Shown here: in pieces, positions 44,332 through 53,650 of the stretch
Layout of the letters: every line of letters starts with the position of its first letter
How positions within the stretch are numbered: position 1 is the first letter of the stretch
Assembly (NCBI RefSeq): GCF_000208925.1
Contig: NW_001914951.1
Location: forward strand, 1 to 55,049
Length of the DNA: 55,049 bases
Direction: 5' to 3'
Origin: Entamoeba histolytica HM-1:IMSS
Taxonomy: Eukaryota > Evosea > Mastigamoebida > Endamoebidae
The notes under the pieces: generated by a model
Database searches by the model: none
The model's input: the letters and a program-made list of their open reading frames with translations, nothing else
What the model was told of the DNA's origin: nothing
Program-made: the position numbers and the translations under genes

Positions 44332-45306
44332 TTATTCAATTCCAATTGTATCGACTTGAATCACAAGTCGACTAATTAATTTCACTATTTGTTTAATCTT
44401 TGATTCATCTTTGTTCATTATTGAATGACAGTCTTTTGATGTTATAACAGATGTTTCAAATGAATGAGAAAGTAATGCTGAAGATGGTGAGGAACAAGAG
44501 CTTTTAGTAAGTGGAATACCTTCTGCTTCAGCAGCATCTTCAATTGCATTATTGAGTTGATTATTTGTATTGTGTTTTGATGTTGATGAAAGAAGAACAA
44601 TATCATCACCAATTGTGTCAAAGACTAAAATATAGTTGTTTGCTAAATGAGAAGATTGAAGAAATGGTTGAATATACTCAAATGAGTAGTATTGAGATGT
44701 TATATAAATTGTTAATTTAGTATATTCACATCTCTTTTGTGTTAGTGAATGTAATAATTGATTCAATACATCATATGTTGGTGATTGATTTGATTGAGAT
44801 GATGGTGATGAAAATGACAGATAGAGTGAAAAAATCACCAGAAGAAAATAAAGAAGTGCAATCCCATAGAAGATTATATAATTTGTTGTGATGTAACACA
44901 ATGGAAAAGATATCCATTGGACAATGAACATTATAAAAAGAGATGATTTGATAAGTTGCTTTGAGACTGTGTGAATTTTTGAGACAGTATTAATTTCATC
45001 AGAGTGGAACAACAGAATCAATGATAATTTAACATCATTCGATGGGTATAACACACCAGATATATCAATATGACATGTTGTTGGAAAGAGAAAGTAAAAA
45101 TGATGAAGATGATGTCTGAAAGATATGATTAAATGAAGAAATGAAGAAAGAACACATTGAAGAAAAGGAGACAAAAAACCAAAGATTACTTGAACAGAAG
45201 AGAAGACAACTACTTTAGTGAAAGTAAATTGAGTTAAGAAAGGACATGTATCAATTGGATAAAAGTTAATTTTATTTGAAAATGGTTGTATTAAAGAGAA
45301 ATACAT
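44332..45306 (-). CDS. Multi-pass membrane protein, possibly a degenerate M28-type peptidase
   Basis: The frame of 324 residues is intact amid decayed DNA. An N-terminal hydrophobic region (about 30-65), then ISGVLYPSNDVKLSLILLFHSDE (about 81-103), resembles the strand and HxD of M28 aminopeptidases. Two membrane helices follow (about 117-167). The soluble end has TKLTIYITSQYYSFEYIQPF (about 197-216), YILVFDTIGDD and AEAEGIP, ending DCHSIMNKDESKIKQIVKLI, in the order expected for M28. The metal ligands (DN, EE, second Asp) are not visible, so it would be catalytically dead. This fold call is tentative. It could instead be an unrelated Entamoeba membrane family. Confidence 0.5.
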   Translation of the reverse strand: MYFSLIQPFSNKINFYPIDTCPFLTQFTFTKVVVFSSVQVIFGFLSPFLQCVLSSFLHLIISFRHHLHHFYFLFPTTCHIDISGVLYPSNDVKLSLILLFHSDEINTVSKIHTVSKQLIKSSLFIMFIVQWISFPLCYITTNYIIFYGIALLYFLLVIFSLYLSFSSPSSQSNQSPTYDVLNQLLHSLTQKRCEYTKLTIYITSQYYSFEYIQPFLQSSHLANNYILVFDTIGDDIVLLSSTSKHNTNNQLNNAIEDAAEAEGIPLTKSSCSSPSSALLSHSFETSVITSKDCHSIMNKDESKIKQIVKLISRLVIQVDTIGIE

Positions 45307-45540
45307 GAACTATATGAAAAATGAACAATATATTAAGTATCATTGTTAATTTATTTATCAATAAAGTTAAATTTATTTATTATTATTAATGGTTGATTAT
45401 TAGTATTTCATTATAGAATAAAAGAAAGTCATTAATATCAAACAGTATTAATATATAGTAAATACTTGAATTATTGAAAAAAAAAACAATTCAATTATAT
45501 CATTTTAATATTTGTTTTAAATCATTATTTATTATCTTTA
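45307..45540. other. Intergenic region upstream of the membrane protein gene
   Basis: About 230 AT-rich bases before the minus-strand membrane-protein gene and next to a decayed block. No gene or RNA seen. Confidence 0.4.
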
Positions 45541-47004
45541 TTATGTATTTTTTTTCTTTTTTGATTCGGTTTATTCTATTTTTCACTTTATTCATTGGTA
45601 TTTATTGTTATTATCTTTTTCTTTCTTTTCTTTATATAACTTTCTATACTTCTTTCTATTGTCTTTTTCTTTTGTTTTAGTCTATTCAACTATCACTTGT
45701 ATTTCGGATTGTTCATATTTTCATCGGTAGTACACAAATAACTTCTCAACTATTTCTCCATATCATGAAATATAGACTTGTCATTCATTTATCTATTATT
45801 TCTTTGTGTTTCTTTATGTATGTACTTCATTATGTTGTAGTCACTTTATTTTAATCATTAATTCAGTTCTTATGTTGTTTCTCACAAATTTAATATAAGT
45901 ACTGTTCTGTCACTTTACAGTCATTGAATATGTTGTCAGTTATTATTTAGATACTTTGTTTTGTCTTTGACATTTAGTTGTCTTTCCATCTTTCCTTTTT
46001 CTTCACTCCATCTTCATTAAATATTCTTATGAAATATTTTCGTTAATTCTTTTTTCATTGTCATTTTTCTTCATTTGAGTAGATATTCCTCATATGTAAT
46101 AGTGCTTTCTTATTATTATTATTTTCTTTGTATTAAAATTATTCAGTGTTTCATTGTTTTGTCATTGTTTGATCTATTCATTTTAATAATCATTATCTGT
46201 TTGTTGTCTTCATTCTCTATATGATTTATGTTTGTTAAAATAATTCACTGTTATTCCTTTTTATTTCTTCTTTCATATGTAAAATATATATTTATTCGTC
46301 ATGGAAAAGTCTTATCATTCTCATCATTTTCATGTTTTTCATTATTAAATACTTCTATCAAACTTCTTCTCTTATTCTTCCTCTGTTTTATGTGTTTTGA
46401 TTTTCACATTACATTTATCCTCACTTGATTTCTGTCTTTTCTAAATCTTTCCACTTTTATCATTTTTTCATTTTTTATTCTTTAGTTCATTTCTTTCTTG
46501 TTCTTGGCTTCTTTTCCATGCTTTATTTATGTCATTTCTCCTTTCATTGTTCCTTCTATTTTGTCTTCTTCTTATCTCATTTCTTACTTATTCCTCCTTC
46601 TAGTTTTTGCATTGGTTATTGTTTTCATTCCACACTTCTCATTAATCTGTGTCATCATTTTGTTCAATCATCGTACTGTTATTGTCTCTTTACCATTTTT
46701 CTTTTCATTACCACTCTTTTGCTTTGTAATACTTGATTCTCCTCTTCATCATTTCTTTTACTCTTAATTTCCTTTCTCTTAATGTGTGGCATTTTCTTAT
46801 CTCTTTGTTCTTTCTTCGACTTTTTCTTTCAAAAACTTTCTCCTTCATCTATCTGTCTTTGAACTTACTTTCTATCCATTGAATAAAACTACTTTCACCT
46901 CTTTCTTCTTTTGTCACTCAAATACTTACTTCTATTTCATACTTATTTCTTTCATCGAAATAAATGTTGCTAAAATCCTCAAAAATACCTCAAAAATGAA
47001 ATAA
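45540..47004 (-). pseudogene. Decayed coding sequence on the minus strand
   Basis: Pyrimidine-rich on the + strand, hence purine-rich on the minus. Read on the minus strand from about 46975 downward, one frame gives about 100 codons with only two or three stops. Recognisable pieces are GIFEDFSNIYFDERNKYEIE, VTKEERGESSFIQWIESKF and KEKVFERKSRRKNKEIRKC. Further on the frame contains more stops and shifts. The + strand frames (F/L/S-rich) are shadows. The source protein is not recognised; it may be a mobile-element ORF or a lysine/glutamate-rich host gene. It lies end to end with the intact nitroreductase gene on the same strand. Confidence 0.45.
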
Positions 47005-47005
47005 A

Positions 47006-47524
47006 TTAATTGATGTAAACCACTTCACTCTTTAACTCTTTTTCATGTGGCTCTTCACTTTTATCTTTATACCCAATAGCAATAGTTAATAGAAGGACTT
47101 CATCATCACCACAACCCAATCCCTTCAACCATGGCTCTGGTGTTCTTCTCATAATTCCTAGAGGTAATCCCCCTAGTCCAAGCATTTCACAACAAACAAG
47201 CATATTTTGTGAAGCAAATCCACAGTCAAATTCAGCCCATCTCATCATATCCTTTTTGCACGTCATAGTAATTGCAACAGGAGCTCCGTAAGTGATTTGG
47301 TTATTAGCCATCATAGCGTGCTCTGGTGATTTTCTCATTGCCTCTTGTGTTTCTTTAACTAATCGTTGCAATAACTCTTTATTTTGAATTACATGAAAAA
47401 TCAGTTCTTGATTGTTTCTTCCAGTTGGTGCAAACCTTCCTGCCTTGAGGATTTGCTCAACTTTTTCTCGTTCAACCTCCCTATCCTCAAACTTTCTACA
47501 AGACCTTCGGTATAAAGCTTCCAT
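47006..47524 (-). CDS. Nitroreductase family protein, FMN-dependent, bacterial type
   Basis: The 172-residue protein has the nitroreductase fold signatures: MEALYRRSCRKFEDREVER at the N-terminus (Arg/Ser residues that hold the FMN phosphate), ILKAGRFAPTGRNNQELIFH (about 26-45), DCGFASQNMLVCCEMLGLG (about 99-117) and the C-terminal ILLTIAIGYKD-type strand. It reduces nitro or quinone compounds with NAD(P)H. Entamoeba nitroreductases are known to activate metronidazole and are thought to have come from bacteria by lateral transfer. Base use supports this: the gene is clearly less AT-rich than its flanks. Intact and of usual length. Confidence 0.9.
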   Translation of the reverse strand: MEALYRRSCRKFEDREVEREKVEQILKAGRFAPTGRNNQELIFHVIQNKELLQRLVKETQEAMRKSPEHAMMANNQITYGAPVAITMTCKKDMMRWAEFDCGFASQNMLVCCEMLGLGGLPLGIMRRTPEPWLKGLGCGDDEVLLLTIAIGYKDKSEEPHEKELKSEVVYIN

Positions 47525-48488
47525 TATTTTTTTTATTCTTTTGTGTATTTTAAAGTTCCAAGCTTAAAAGTGTTTTAATTTACCTTCGTTGTAAAGAATG
47601 ACTATTTTTTATTTTATATTTATCCAAAAATAGAAAAGCTCATTAACACCTTTCATTCATATTTATAAAAGGTAAGACACTTTCTAGAATGTAGTCATAA
47701 ATAAGCCTTCATTTTTTTAATATAAATTGTTTAGATAGTCTTGTGCTTATATTAAGAAAAATTTCTTAATATTGGCAAACTTGTATATGTCTTTTTGAAA
47801 AGTTATTTGAAAGTCTTTGTTATAAACTTTTATTTGTAGTAGTTATAAGATTCAACAAATTAAATTCTTCATTTGAAGAGATGAACAAAACCAAAAGAGT
47901 CTATAAATAAAAACAATAATAAATAATCTAAAAATAATTTAGATGATTGAGTAAACATACTAAAATCTTTTATCTTCAAGTTTGAAAATAATAAATGACT
48001 ATCTTCAGTTAAATGTCTTTATCTTTGATATTTTTTTATTTTTGAGAATAGTTTTTTTATATATAAAAATTTCAAATTTTCACTAAGAAAATAGCACAAC
48101 CTTAAACTCTTGTTTTTATATCTAACTGCCTAATAGTTTTTATTAGACATCATCTCCTATTTAACTATCTTCATGAAAAAGAGTATTGTTCTTAAAAGTA
48201 TCAAACAATACCTTTTAATAAATATAACACTCAGTTTAAATTGAAAGTCTAAACCCTAAAAATTTATCCCATTTTATAGAACCAAGCTGATAGTCTCTAA
48301 GTATGATATTCAACAAGCTTTAATATTTTCAGGAAATACAGAGAGAAAAAAAAATGAGTAATAAAAAAGCCTCAAATCTGTATTAGAATTTGATCAAGTA
48401 GTTCAAGAAAAAAAAAAGAAAAAAAAGAAATTAGATTGAAGTGAAGAATTAAGAAAATGAACTTGAAAGTTGGATTTAAAAACAAGTA
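47525..48488. other. Divergent intergenic region, no gene seen
   Basis: About 960 AT-rich bases between the divergent starts of the nitroreductase gene and the 224-residue unknown. It should contain both promoters. No ORF, tRNA or repeat was recognised; runs of A just before 48430 precede the downstream gene. Confidence 0.5.
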
Positions 48489-49163
48489 ATGAAGCCATCG
48501 AAAAGAAATGACAGGACAATTAACAAAGTGTTTAAGGTTAAAAAGATTATTCAAAAAATTAATCCTCCTTCTATTTACCCACACAAAAGATTTTATTTAA
48601 AAATTCAAGATATAATCACACAAATAGGAGAAAATAACTATTACCATGCATTAGAAAATATTGACCAAATATTACATAATTGTTTCAATAAATTATTCCA
48701 TAAAAAACGACAAGAACTAAGCGAAAAAATACTATATAATTTATCTAAGTATGGTGTAACTGTGAAAAATTGGAAAGAGTTTAATGTCACAGTTAATGAA
48801 GAAATTATGCAAAAAAATGTTGTAAACACATTTATTACAAAACATAGAAAAGATGAAATTGTTTTAGAAGCTGTATTTGTAGAAAGTGTAATTAGGTTTA
48901 TGAAACAGTTAGAACTTAACCCAAAATATTTAAAAGAATTAGAAAGACATACAGCACTGTTAGAAAAATGGAATCCAATATTTGATCTAACGTTATTTAA
49001 AGAAATAAAAGAAAAAGGAAATTTTATGTATTATCAATATTTAAACAATTCAACAATAAATCAATATATCAGAATTAACTTTGGAATTAAAAAACCAGAA
49101 CAACAAATTGATTTTTTGCGTCTTCGAATAAGTTATTTAAAACTTCTCTATAACCTTTATTAA
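48489..49163 (+). CDS. Unknown 224-residue basic helical protein
   Basis: No family recognised. The protein is rich in K, N, I and Y, very basic at the start (MKPSKRNDRTINKVFKVKK) and probably all helical. No signal peptide, membrane segment or catalytic motif is visible. A segment with MKQLELNPKYLKELERHTAL (about 138-157) has the look of an amphipathic helix pair. Start and stop are clear and codon use is like that of other genes here, so a real protein is likely. It converges with the small secreted protein gene (82 bases between stops). Confidence 0.6.
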   Translation: MKPSKRNDRTINKVFKVKKIIQKINPPSIYPHKRFYLKIQDIITQIGENNYYHALENIDQILHNCFNKLFHKKRQELSEKILYNLSKYGVTVKNWKEFNVTVNEEIMQKNVVNTFITKHRKDEIVLEAVFVESVIRFMKQLELNPKYLKELERHTALLEKWNPIFDLTLFKEIKEKGNFMYYQYLNNSTINQYIRINFGIKKPEQQIDFLRLRISYLKLLYNLY

Positions 49164-49244
49164 AAATATGTATAATATGTACATTACTTAGTTCAATGAA
49201 ATTAAACCAAATTGAGAATAAATGAAATTCAATATTCCTTTCTC

Positions 49245-49532
49245 TCAATGGAAGTCTTGAGAGCCTTTATGAACTGCAGTACGTGCTGTCATTTGACAAG
49301 CAACTTTTGCAGATTTCTTTAAACGACTATCACGGGTTTTACGATATTTTACTGTTTTTTTTGATAATTTATTCAAAGCTTCTTGAGCTTTGGCATAAGC
49401 AGCTGGGTTGTATGGTGAATTTTCTGCAATTTGGTCATCAAGCTCATCCATAACAACAAGGTCAAGGTTTGTTTCATCTGAAAAGGTAAAAGCGAAAGAG
49501 AAAGAAATGATTAAAAGAAGAATAAAAGACAT
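49245..49532 (-). CDS. Small secreted basic protein (95 residues)
   Basis: The first ~17 residues (MSFILLLIISFSFAFTF) are a classic signal peptide. The predicted mature part has an acidic stretch (LDLVVMDELDDQIAEN), a helix-forming middle (NPAAYAKAQEALNKLSKKT) and a very basic C-terminus (KYRKTRDSRLKKSAKVACQM) with a single cysteine. No membrane segment besides the signal and no retention motif. No family recognised. Codons are less AT-biased than in the unknown genes nearby, which in Entamoeba often goes with strong expression. It is on the same strand as the V-ATPase gene, 73 bases downstream of it. Confidence 0.7.
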   Translation of the reverse strand: MSFILLLIISFSFAFTFSDETNLDLVVMDELDDQIAENSPYNPAAYAKAQEALNKLSKKTVKYRKTRDSRLKKSAKVACQMTARTAVHKGSQDFH

Positions 49533-49605
49533 TATAATATTTAATAGTTTTTGAGAATTATTTTATAAGAATAATAAAAAAACTAAAAGAGTATTCAGAA
49601 TTAAA

Positions 49606-50664
49606 TTAGAATAATCTAATAACGTTTTGATTGATTTTTTCTTTTTGGTCTTGGGCAATACATTCACCAATCCACATTATATTTCTTACTTCTTGTTCTT
49701 TTAATTTCAGCCATGAATAAAAAACACCATAACCCATTTGAGTATAGTATGCACTTTTATTTATTTCTACTTCTTCATCAAAGAACATCTCTTCTAATGA
49801 ACGTTCACCTGCATCATCTGCAGCATGTAAATTCATTAATGCCTTATATGTTGGAACATATTCAACAGCTTTAACAACACCCTCCATATCAGTTGCAGCT
49901 GCTAATGCATTCATTCCAACTGGATAAAGTAAACCAACATTTGGGAATAACTTCATACGATCATCACGACTTAAATCAGTTCCAAAAGAGTTCAATGTAA
50001 TTGTGATAGCTCTTCTATCAGCTTCATAATTTAAAATATCACCCATAACACGAGCTGTTTCTCCACCAAGTTTTTGGCAAAAAGCATAAAATTCTTCCAA
50101 ATAACCTTTGTACAAAGTGTTTCTAATAATTTCAATATTTAATTCTGTTAAATCTTCTTCACTTAAACAATCACTAAGATAATTTCCTAATGGTGTATCA
50201 ATAAGAATATAATGATATAAATCATTTACTGTTTTAGTAATAGAAAGAGATTCAATATTTTTAAAAAGACCTAATGGATGTAATTTTTCTTTTAATTCTT
50301 CCATTTCCTTTTCTCCTTGAGTCCCAGTAATAAGCAAAATAACATTATCTATCATATAAGGAATTGTAAGAAATTCCATAAATTTACTTAATGGATAATA
50401 ACTTTGTGATTGAATAGTAAAAAAGTCAGAAACTAATTTGTCAGTACATCTTGCTTTAATAGTAGATACAGTAATTGGTGATGGCTCGTTTTGAAATACA
50501 TCTTTATAATCACTATTTAGTAATGCCACCTTCATATCTTCAAGGGTGTTTGATTGAGTTAATGTTGTATAATCTGTTTCATTAAGAAGTCCACTTTTTA
50601 ATCCTCTTACGAAGGCTTCAAGAAAGCCATCATCCATATTGAATGTCCATAATCCACCAAGCAT
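49606..50664 (-). CDS. ATP6V0D: V-type ATPase subunit d (Vma6 / ATP6V0D)
   Basis: The 352-residue protein begins MLGGLWTFNMDDGFLEAFVRGLKSGLLNETDY, the usual opening of subunit d, and has the family length (about 350). Conserved segments include FMEFLTIPYMIDNVILLITGT, PLGLFKNIESL, YRALMNLH-like YKALMNLH (about 267-274) and LEEMFFDEEV. The C-terminal end (FYSWLKLKEQEVRNIMWIGECIAQ) is also typical. Subunit d couples the rotor of the V1 motor to the membrane c-ring in acidifying vacuoles and phagosomes. The leader has an Inr-like AAAAAATTACA about a dozen bases before the ATG, in keeping with short Entamoeba 5' UTRs. Confidence 0.95.
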   Translation of the reverse strand: MLGGLWTFNMDDGFLEAFVRGLKSGLLNETDYTTLTQSNTLEDMKVALLNSDYKDVFQNEPSPITVSTIKARCTDKLVSDFFTIQSQSYYPLSKFMEFLTIPYMIDNVILLITGTQGEKEMEELKEKLHPLGLFKNIESLSITKTVNDLYHYILIDTPLGNYLSDCLSEEDLTELNIEIIRNTLYKGYLEEFYAFCQKLGGETARVMGDILNYEADRRAITITLNSFGTDLSRDDRMKLFPNVGLLYPVGMNALAAATDMEGVVKAVEYVPTYKALMNLHAADDAGERSLEEMFFDEEVEINKSAYYTQMGYGVFYSWLKLKEQEVRNIMWIGECIAQDQKEKINQNVIRLF

Positions 50665-51338
50665 TTCTGTAATTTTTTAAGATGAACTATATTTTCTTTT
50701 TTCTTTTTAATTCTTCTTTTTTTTTTCTCTTTTTGATTAAAAAATGATTTAACAATTTTGTGTTAGAGTGACATGTTTTTGCACCAATATCTTCCTTTTT
50801 CCTTTTCCTGAAATTTATGGCTTTACAAAAAACAATAATCAAAACAATTTCTGTATTTTTCTTTTATTTTATAACCTCAGATTATCAATTTAATTTTACC
50901 TCTAAAACAAATTATAAATTTCTTCATTTGTTAATAACATAAATAAATAACAAAAATATTATTTCTATTAATATAAAGAAAATTTAAAAAAATGAAAAAA
51001 CTTTTTAATCCTAAATGATAATAACGTAGTTATCTCTTCATTTCTTATAGACATAAACAAGCGTTTTGTATTGTTTTTAAAAAAGATAATATTTCATTGT
51101 GAAAAATAATAAAAGAATGTTAAATTTTCTCATCTAAAAAAAAGTAAATTAAGAGATAAAAACTAATTTAATTAATTTATAAAAAATTAATAAGAAACTA
51201 GTTAAATTAAGAATTTATTTAATTAAAAAAGATACAAAGAAGAATGATATATTTTTATAAGAAAAACTCAATAAAATCACATTAAACACTGATATTTATT
51301 CAATTTAATTAAAAACTAATATTTATTCATCCAATTGT
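50665..51338. other. Divergent intergenic region (V-ATPase d / F-box-like gene)
   Basis: About 670 AT-rich bases with both promoters. Near the V-ATPase start, reading toward that gene, lie a T/C-poor stretch and AAAAAATTACA. Near the right end a 15-base imperfect direct repeat is present (see next entry). No other ORF or RNA gene. Confidence 0.5.
51288..51329 (+). repeat. Direct repeat in the leader of the F-box/LRR-like gene
   Basis: ACTGATATTTATTCA (51288-51302) and ACTAATATTTATTCA (51315-51329) differ at one base and end 10 bases before the ATG at 51339. The ATTCA ends resemble the Entamoeba initiator (AAAAATTCA), so each copy could place a start site; this is inference. Confidence 0.4.
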
Positions 51339-52862
51339 ATGACAACTATTCGTCTAGAAAATGTCTTTTTAAAGAATGTATTGTTCTATTTAGAAACAAT
51401 GGATGATGTATGTAATTTTAATCAAATAAACAAAAAATGTGGAGAGGCAATAGCAACAGTTTTTATTAATCCATACAAACTAAGCCAATTTTACACATTC
51501 AGTCAAATAAATAAAATATTTCCAGCACTTCAAACATATTATTGTTCAAAGTCATTTTGTACACCAAAAATGAAAGAAGCAGGTAATATGCCATTAATGG
51601 AAATTGGGACATGGGACAAAGGATTGCCTACAACAGTTTTCTCAACAAAATGGTTTGCAGAAAAAGTTAGAAAAATAAGAATAACTCGACCTATTATTTA
51701 TTCATTTATTAAAGGAATTAATAATTACAGAAATCTTATTCATTTAACTATAACAATTGAATATAAAGAAGTTATTGTAATAGAAAAGATAATTCAAATT
51801 AAATCAATACAAAAAATTATCGTTTATTCGGATTTCTATAATGTTCTTTGTTTAGTTCAAACAAAATTCATTTCAACTCATTCAAAAGCACAATTATATC
51901 TTATTCAAACAAACAATAAGACACAAAATATTCTCGATAAGAATAAAATTGATAAGTCATATCCAAATATTCATTATTATTCAGGAGATATTGAAGCACC
52001 AAAAGATGAATATTTGAGTGTTAGTCAATATTCATTCATTATAAGTACAAAAAATAAAAATTTCCAATTAAAATCATATGAATCAACATTACTAAATACA
52101 GAGGATTTGAAACAAACAGCAAATATAATAGAAAAGTATGAAATTTCTAAGCTTTTTTTCAGGCATCAAGGCAAGACATCAGTTGAAACAAATTTAAGTA
52201 TGTTTATGAATGTCACTGAAATCTCATTAGATAAAGTTAAGAATAAATTAACATTACCACTTGCAGTGAAAAGATTAAATATGAAGCAGTGTAATATTTG
52301 TTTTGTTAATAATGGAGTTCGATTAAAAGAGATTCGGGGAACAAAAAGATGTTTTATTAGTGGAGAGGTTTGTATTGACGATTTAAAAGTATTTTCATTT
52401 GACAATAGTAAACTTAAGATGTCTTGGATTGACCATGGCAAAATAAAGAGAGTTGGTATTGACACTCGGTTAGATGTCATTGTATTAAAAAATACGTGGT
52501 TGTCTGAACCTAACACTTTACCATATGAGGAAAAGTACATTAACTGTCTGAGTATCAAAAGAGGAAAAAGTCTAATATTATGTGGGTTGAACAATCAATT
52601 AAGCATTGACCTACATACATTTAATTTCAGGGTGGTTGAGATTTCTGGTTGTGACATTAAAGAATTAATGATTGGAAATATTACATCCACATTAACATTT
52701 AAATCACCTATAATAAATTTTTGGAATATAGGAGAAGATACAAAGTTAGTAAAAATTCAAAAGTTACAATGTGGTACAATTGGGAAAATAGTAGCAGAAA
52801 GATACTTGGATTGCAAGAATTTTTATTACAAGGGGATTGAAGTAACTATAAGTGAAGAATAG
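51339..52862 (+). CDS. Entamoeba F-box/LRR-like family protein
   Basis: The 507-residue protein starts with an F-box-like helix set, LENVFLKNVLFYLETMDDVCNFNQINKKC (about 6-34), a layout common to a large Entamoeba family that carries a short F-box-like end followed by irregular leucine-rich repeats. The rest is a series of beta-strand/turn units of 20-25 residues (e.g. VTEISLDKVKNKLTLPLAV, VRLKEIRGT, LKVFSFDNSKL), consistent with degenerate LRRs. The family probably serves as adaptors, perhaps in ubiquitin ligases, but function is unproven. No signal peptide or membrane segment. Single exon; start is the first ATG after in-frame stops. Confidence 0.6.
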   Translation: MTTIRLENVFLKNVLFYLETMDDVCNFNQINKKCGEAIATVFINPYKLSQFYTFSQINKIFPALQTYYCSKSFCTPKMKEAGNMPLMEIGTWDKGLPTTVFSTKWFAEKVRKIRITRPIIYSFIKGINNYRNLIHLTITIEYKEVIVIEKIIQIKSIQKIIVYSDFYNVLCLVQTKFISTHSKAQLYLIQTNNKTQNILDKNKIDKSYPNIHYYSGDIEAPKDEYLSVSQYSFIISTKNKNFQLKSYESTLLNTEDLKQTANIIEKYEISKLFFRHQGKTSVETNLSMFMNVTEISLDKVKNKLTLPLAVKRLNMKQCNICFVNNGVRLKEIRGTKRCFISGEVCIDDLKVFSFDNSKLKMSWIDHGKIKRVGIDTRLDVIVLKNTWLSEPNTLPYEEKYINCLSIKRGKSLILCGLNNQLSIDLHTFNFRVVEISGCDIKELMIGNITSTLTFKSPIINFWNIGEDTKLVKIQKLQCGTIGKIVAERYLDCKNFYYKGIEVTISEE

Positions 52863-53650
52863 AAGAATGAAAAGAAGATAAAACTCAAATACACAAAAGA
52901 ATAAATACAAATTATTTCATTATTTAAAAGTTTATTTTGATTCAAAATTTGTTTAATTCTCATTTATTTTGAATAAGAAACATTAAATCCAATGTTCAGT
53001 TTTTTAACATCCATATGAATAAAAGAAAAGTGTTATAATATGTATTTGATTAGATATGGTCAAATTGTTATTGGTTGTATGTATTTATGAATAGTAATTG
53101 ATGTTATTGATTCATATTCAATGAGAACTAGTCATTCTTTATTATTAATGAATTGGTTTTTCTTTTTAATTCTTTTTATTACAATGTCAATATTATTTTA
53201 AAATAACAATGCCGAGTATTTTAGAATGAATATTTCTAGTCATAGTTCTATATTCTTGAATATTTATTATTTAGAGAAATACATTTCTTTTTATATTCAA
53301 TAAACACATGTTGTTAATGTCAATTCATTAACATTCAATGCTTAGTTTGTACTTTTTATATATTCATCAATTTTCATTTATTTAAATATCAATTAATTCA
53401 TTTGTCACAAATTCAAACAATTTCTTTACATAATGTTTTCTTTCATTTAATTCTATTACATTTATTATTTCATTCAATTTAATCTTTTTCTAATGATTTC
53501 TTCATTCTTTTATTTATTCTATTTGAACTTTCTTTTATTTCTCTTATTTGTGTGTTTGATATTTGTATTTGAATTACAATTGTATTGTTTCATTCATTTT
53601 ATGTTAAAAGTACTGTAATACATACTTCATTTATTGGAAGAAACAGGCAA
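52863..53650. other. Intergenic region, pyrimidine-rich toward its right end
   Basis: About 790 bases, AT-rich, with T/C-rich sequence from about 53340. Several ATTCA, TTCAATG and CATTAAT words recur, but no defined repeat unit, ORF or RNA gene was recognised. Confidence 0.4.

Noticed and set aside
46228..47004. Several + strand hydrophobic frames
   Set aside because: Shadow of the minus-strand coding fossil; low complexity and mutually overlapping.
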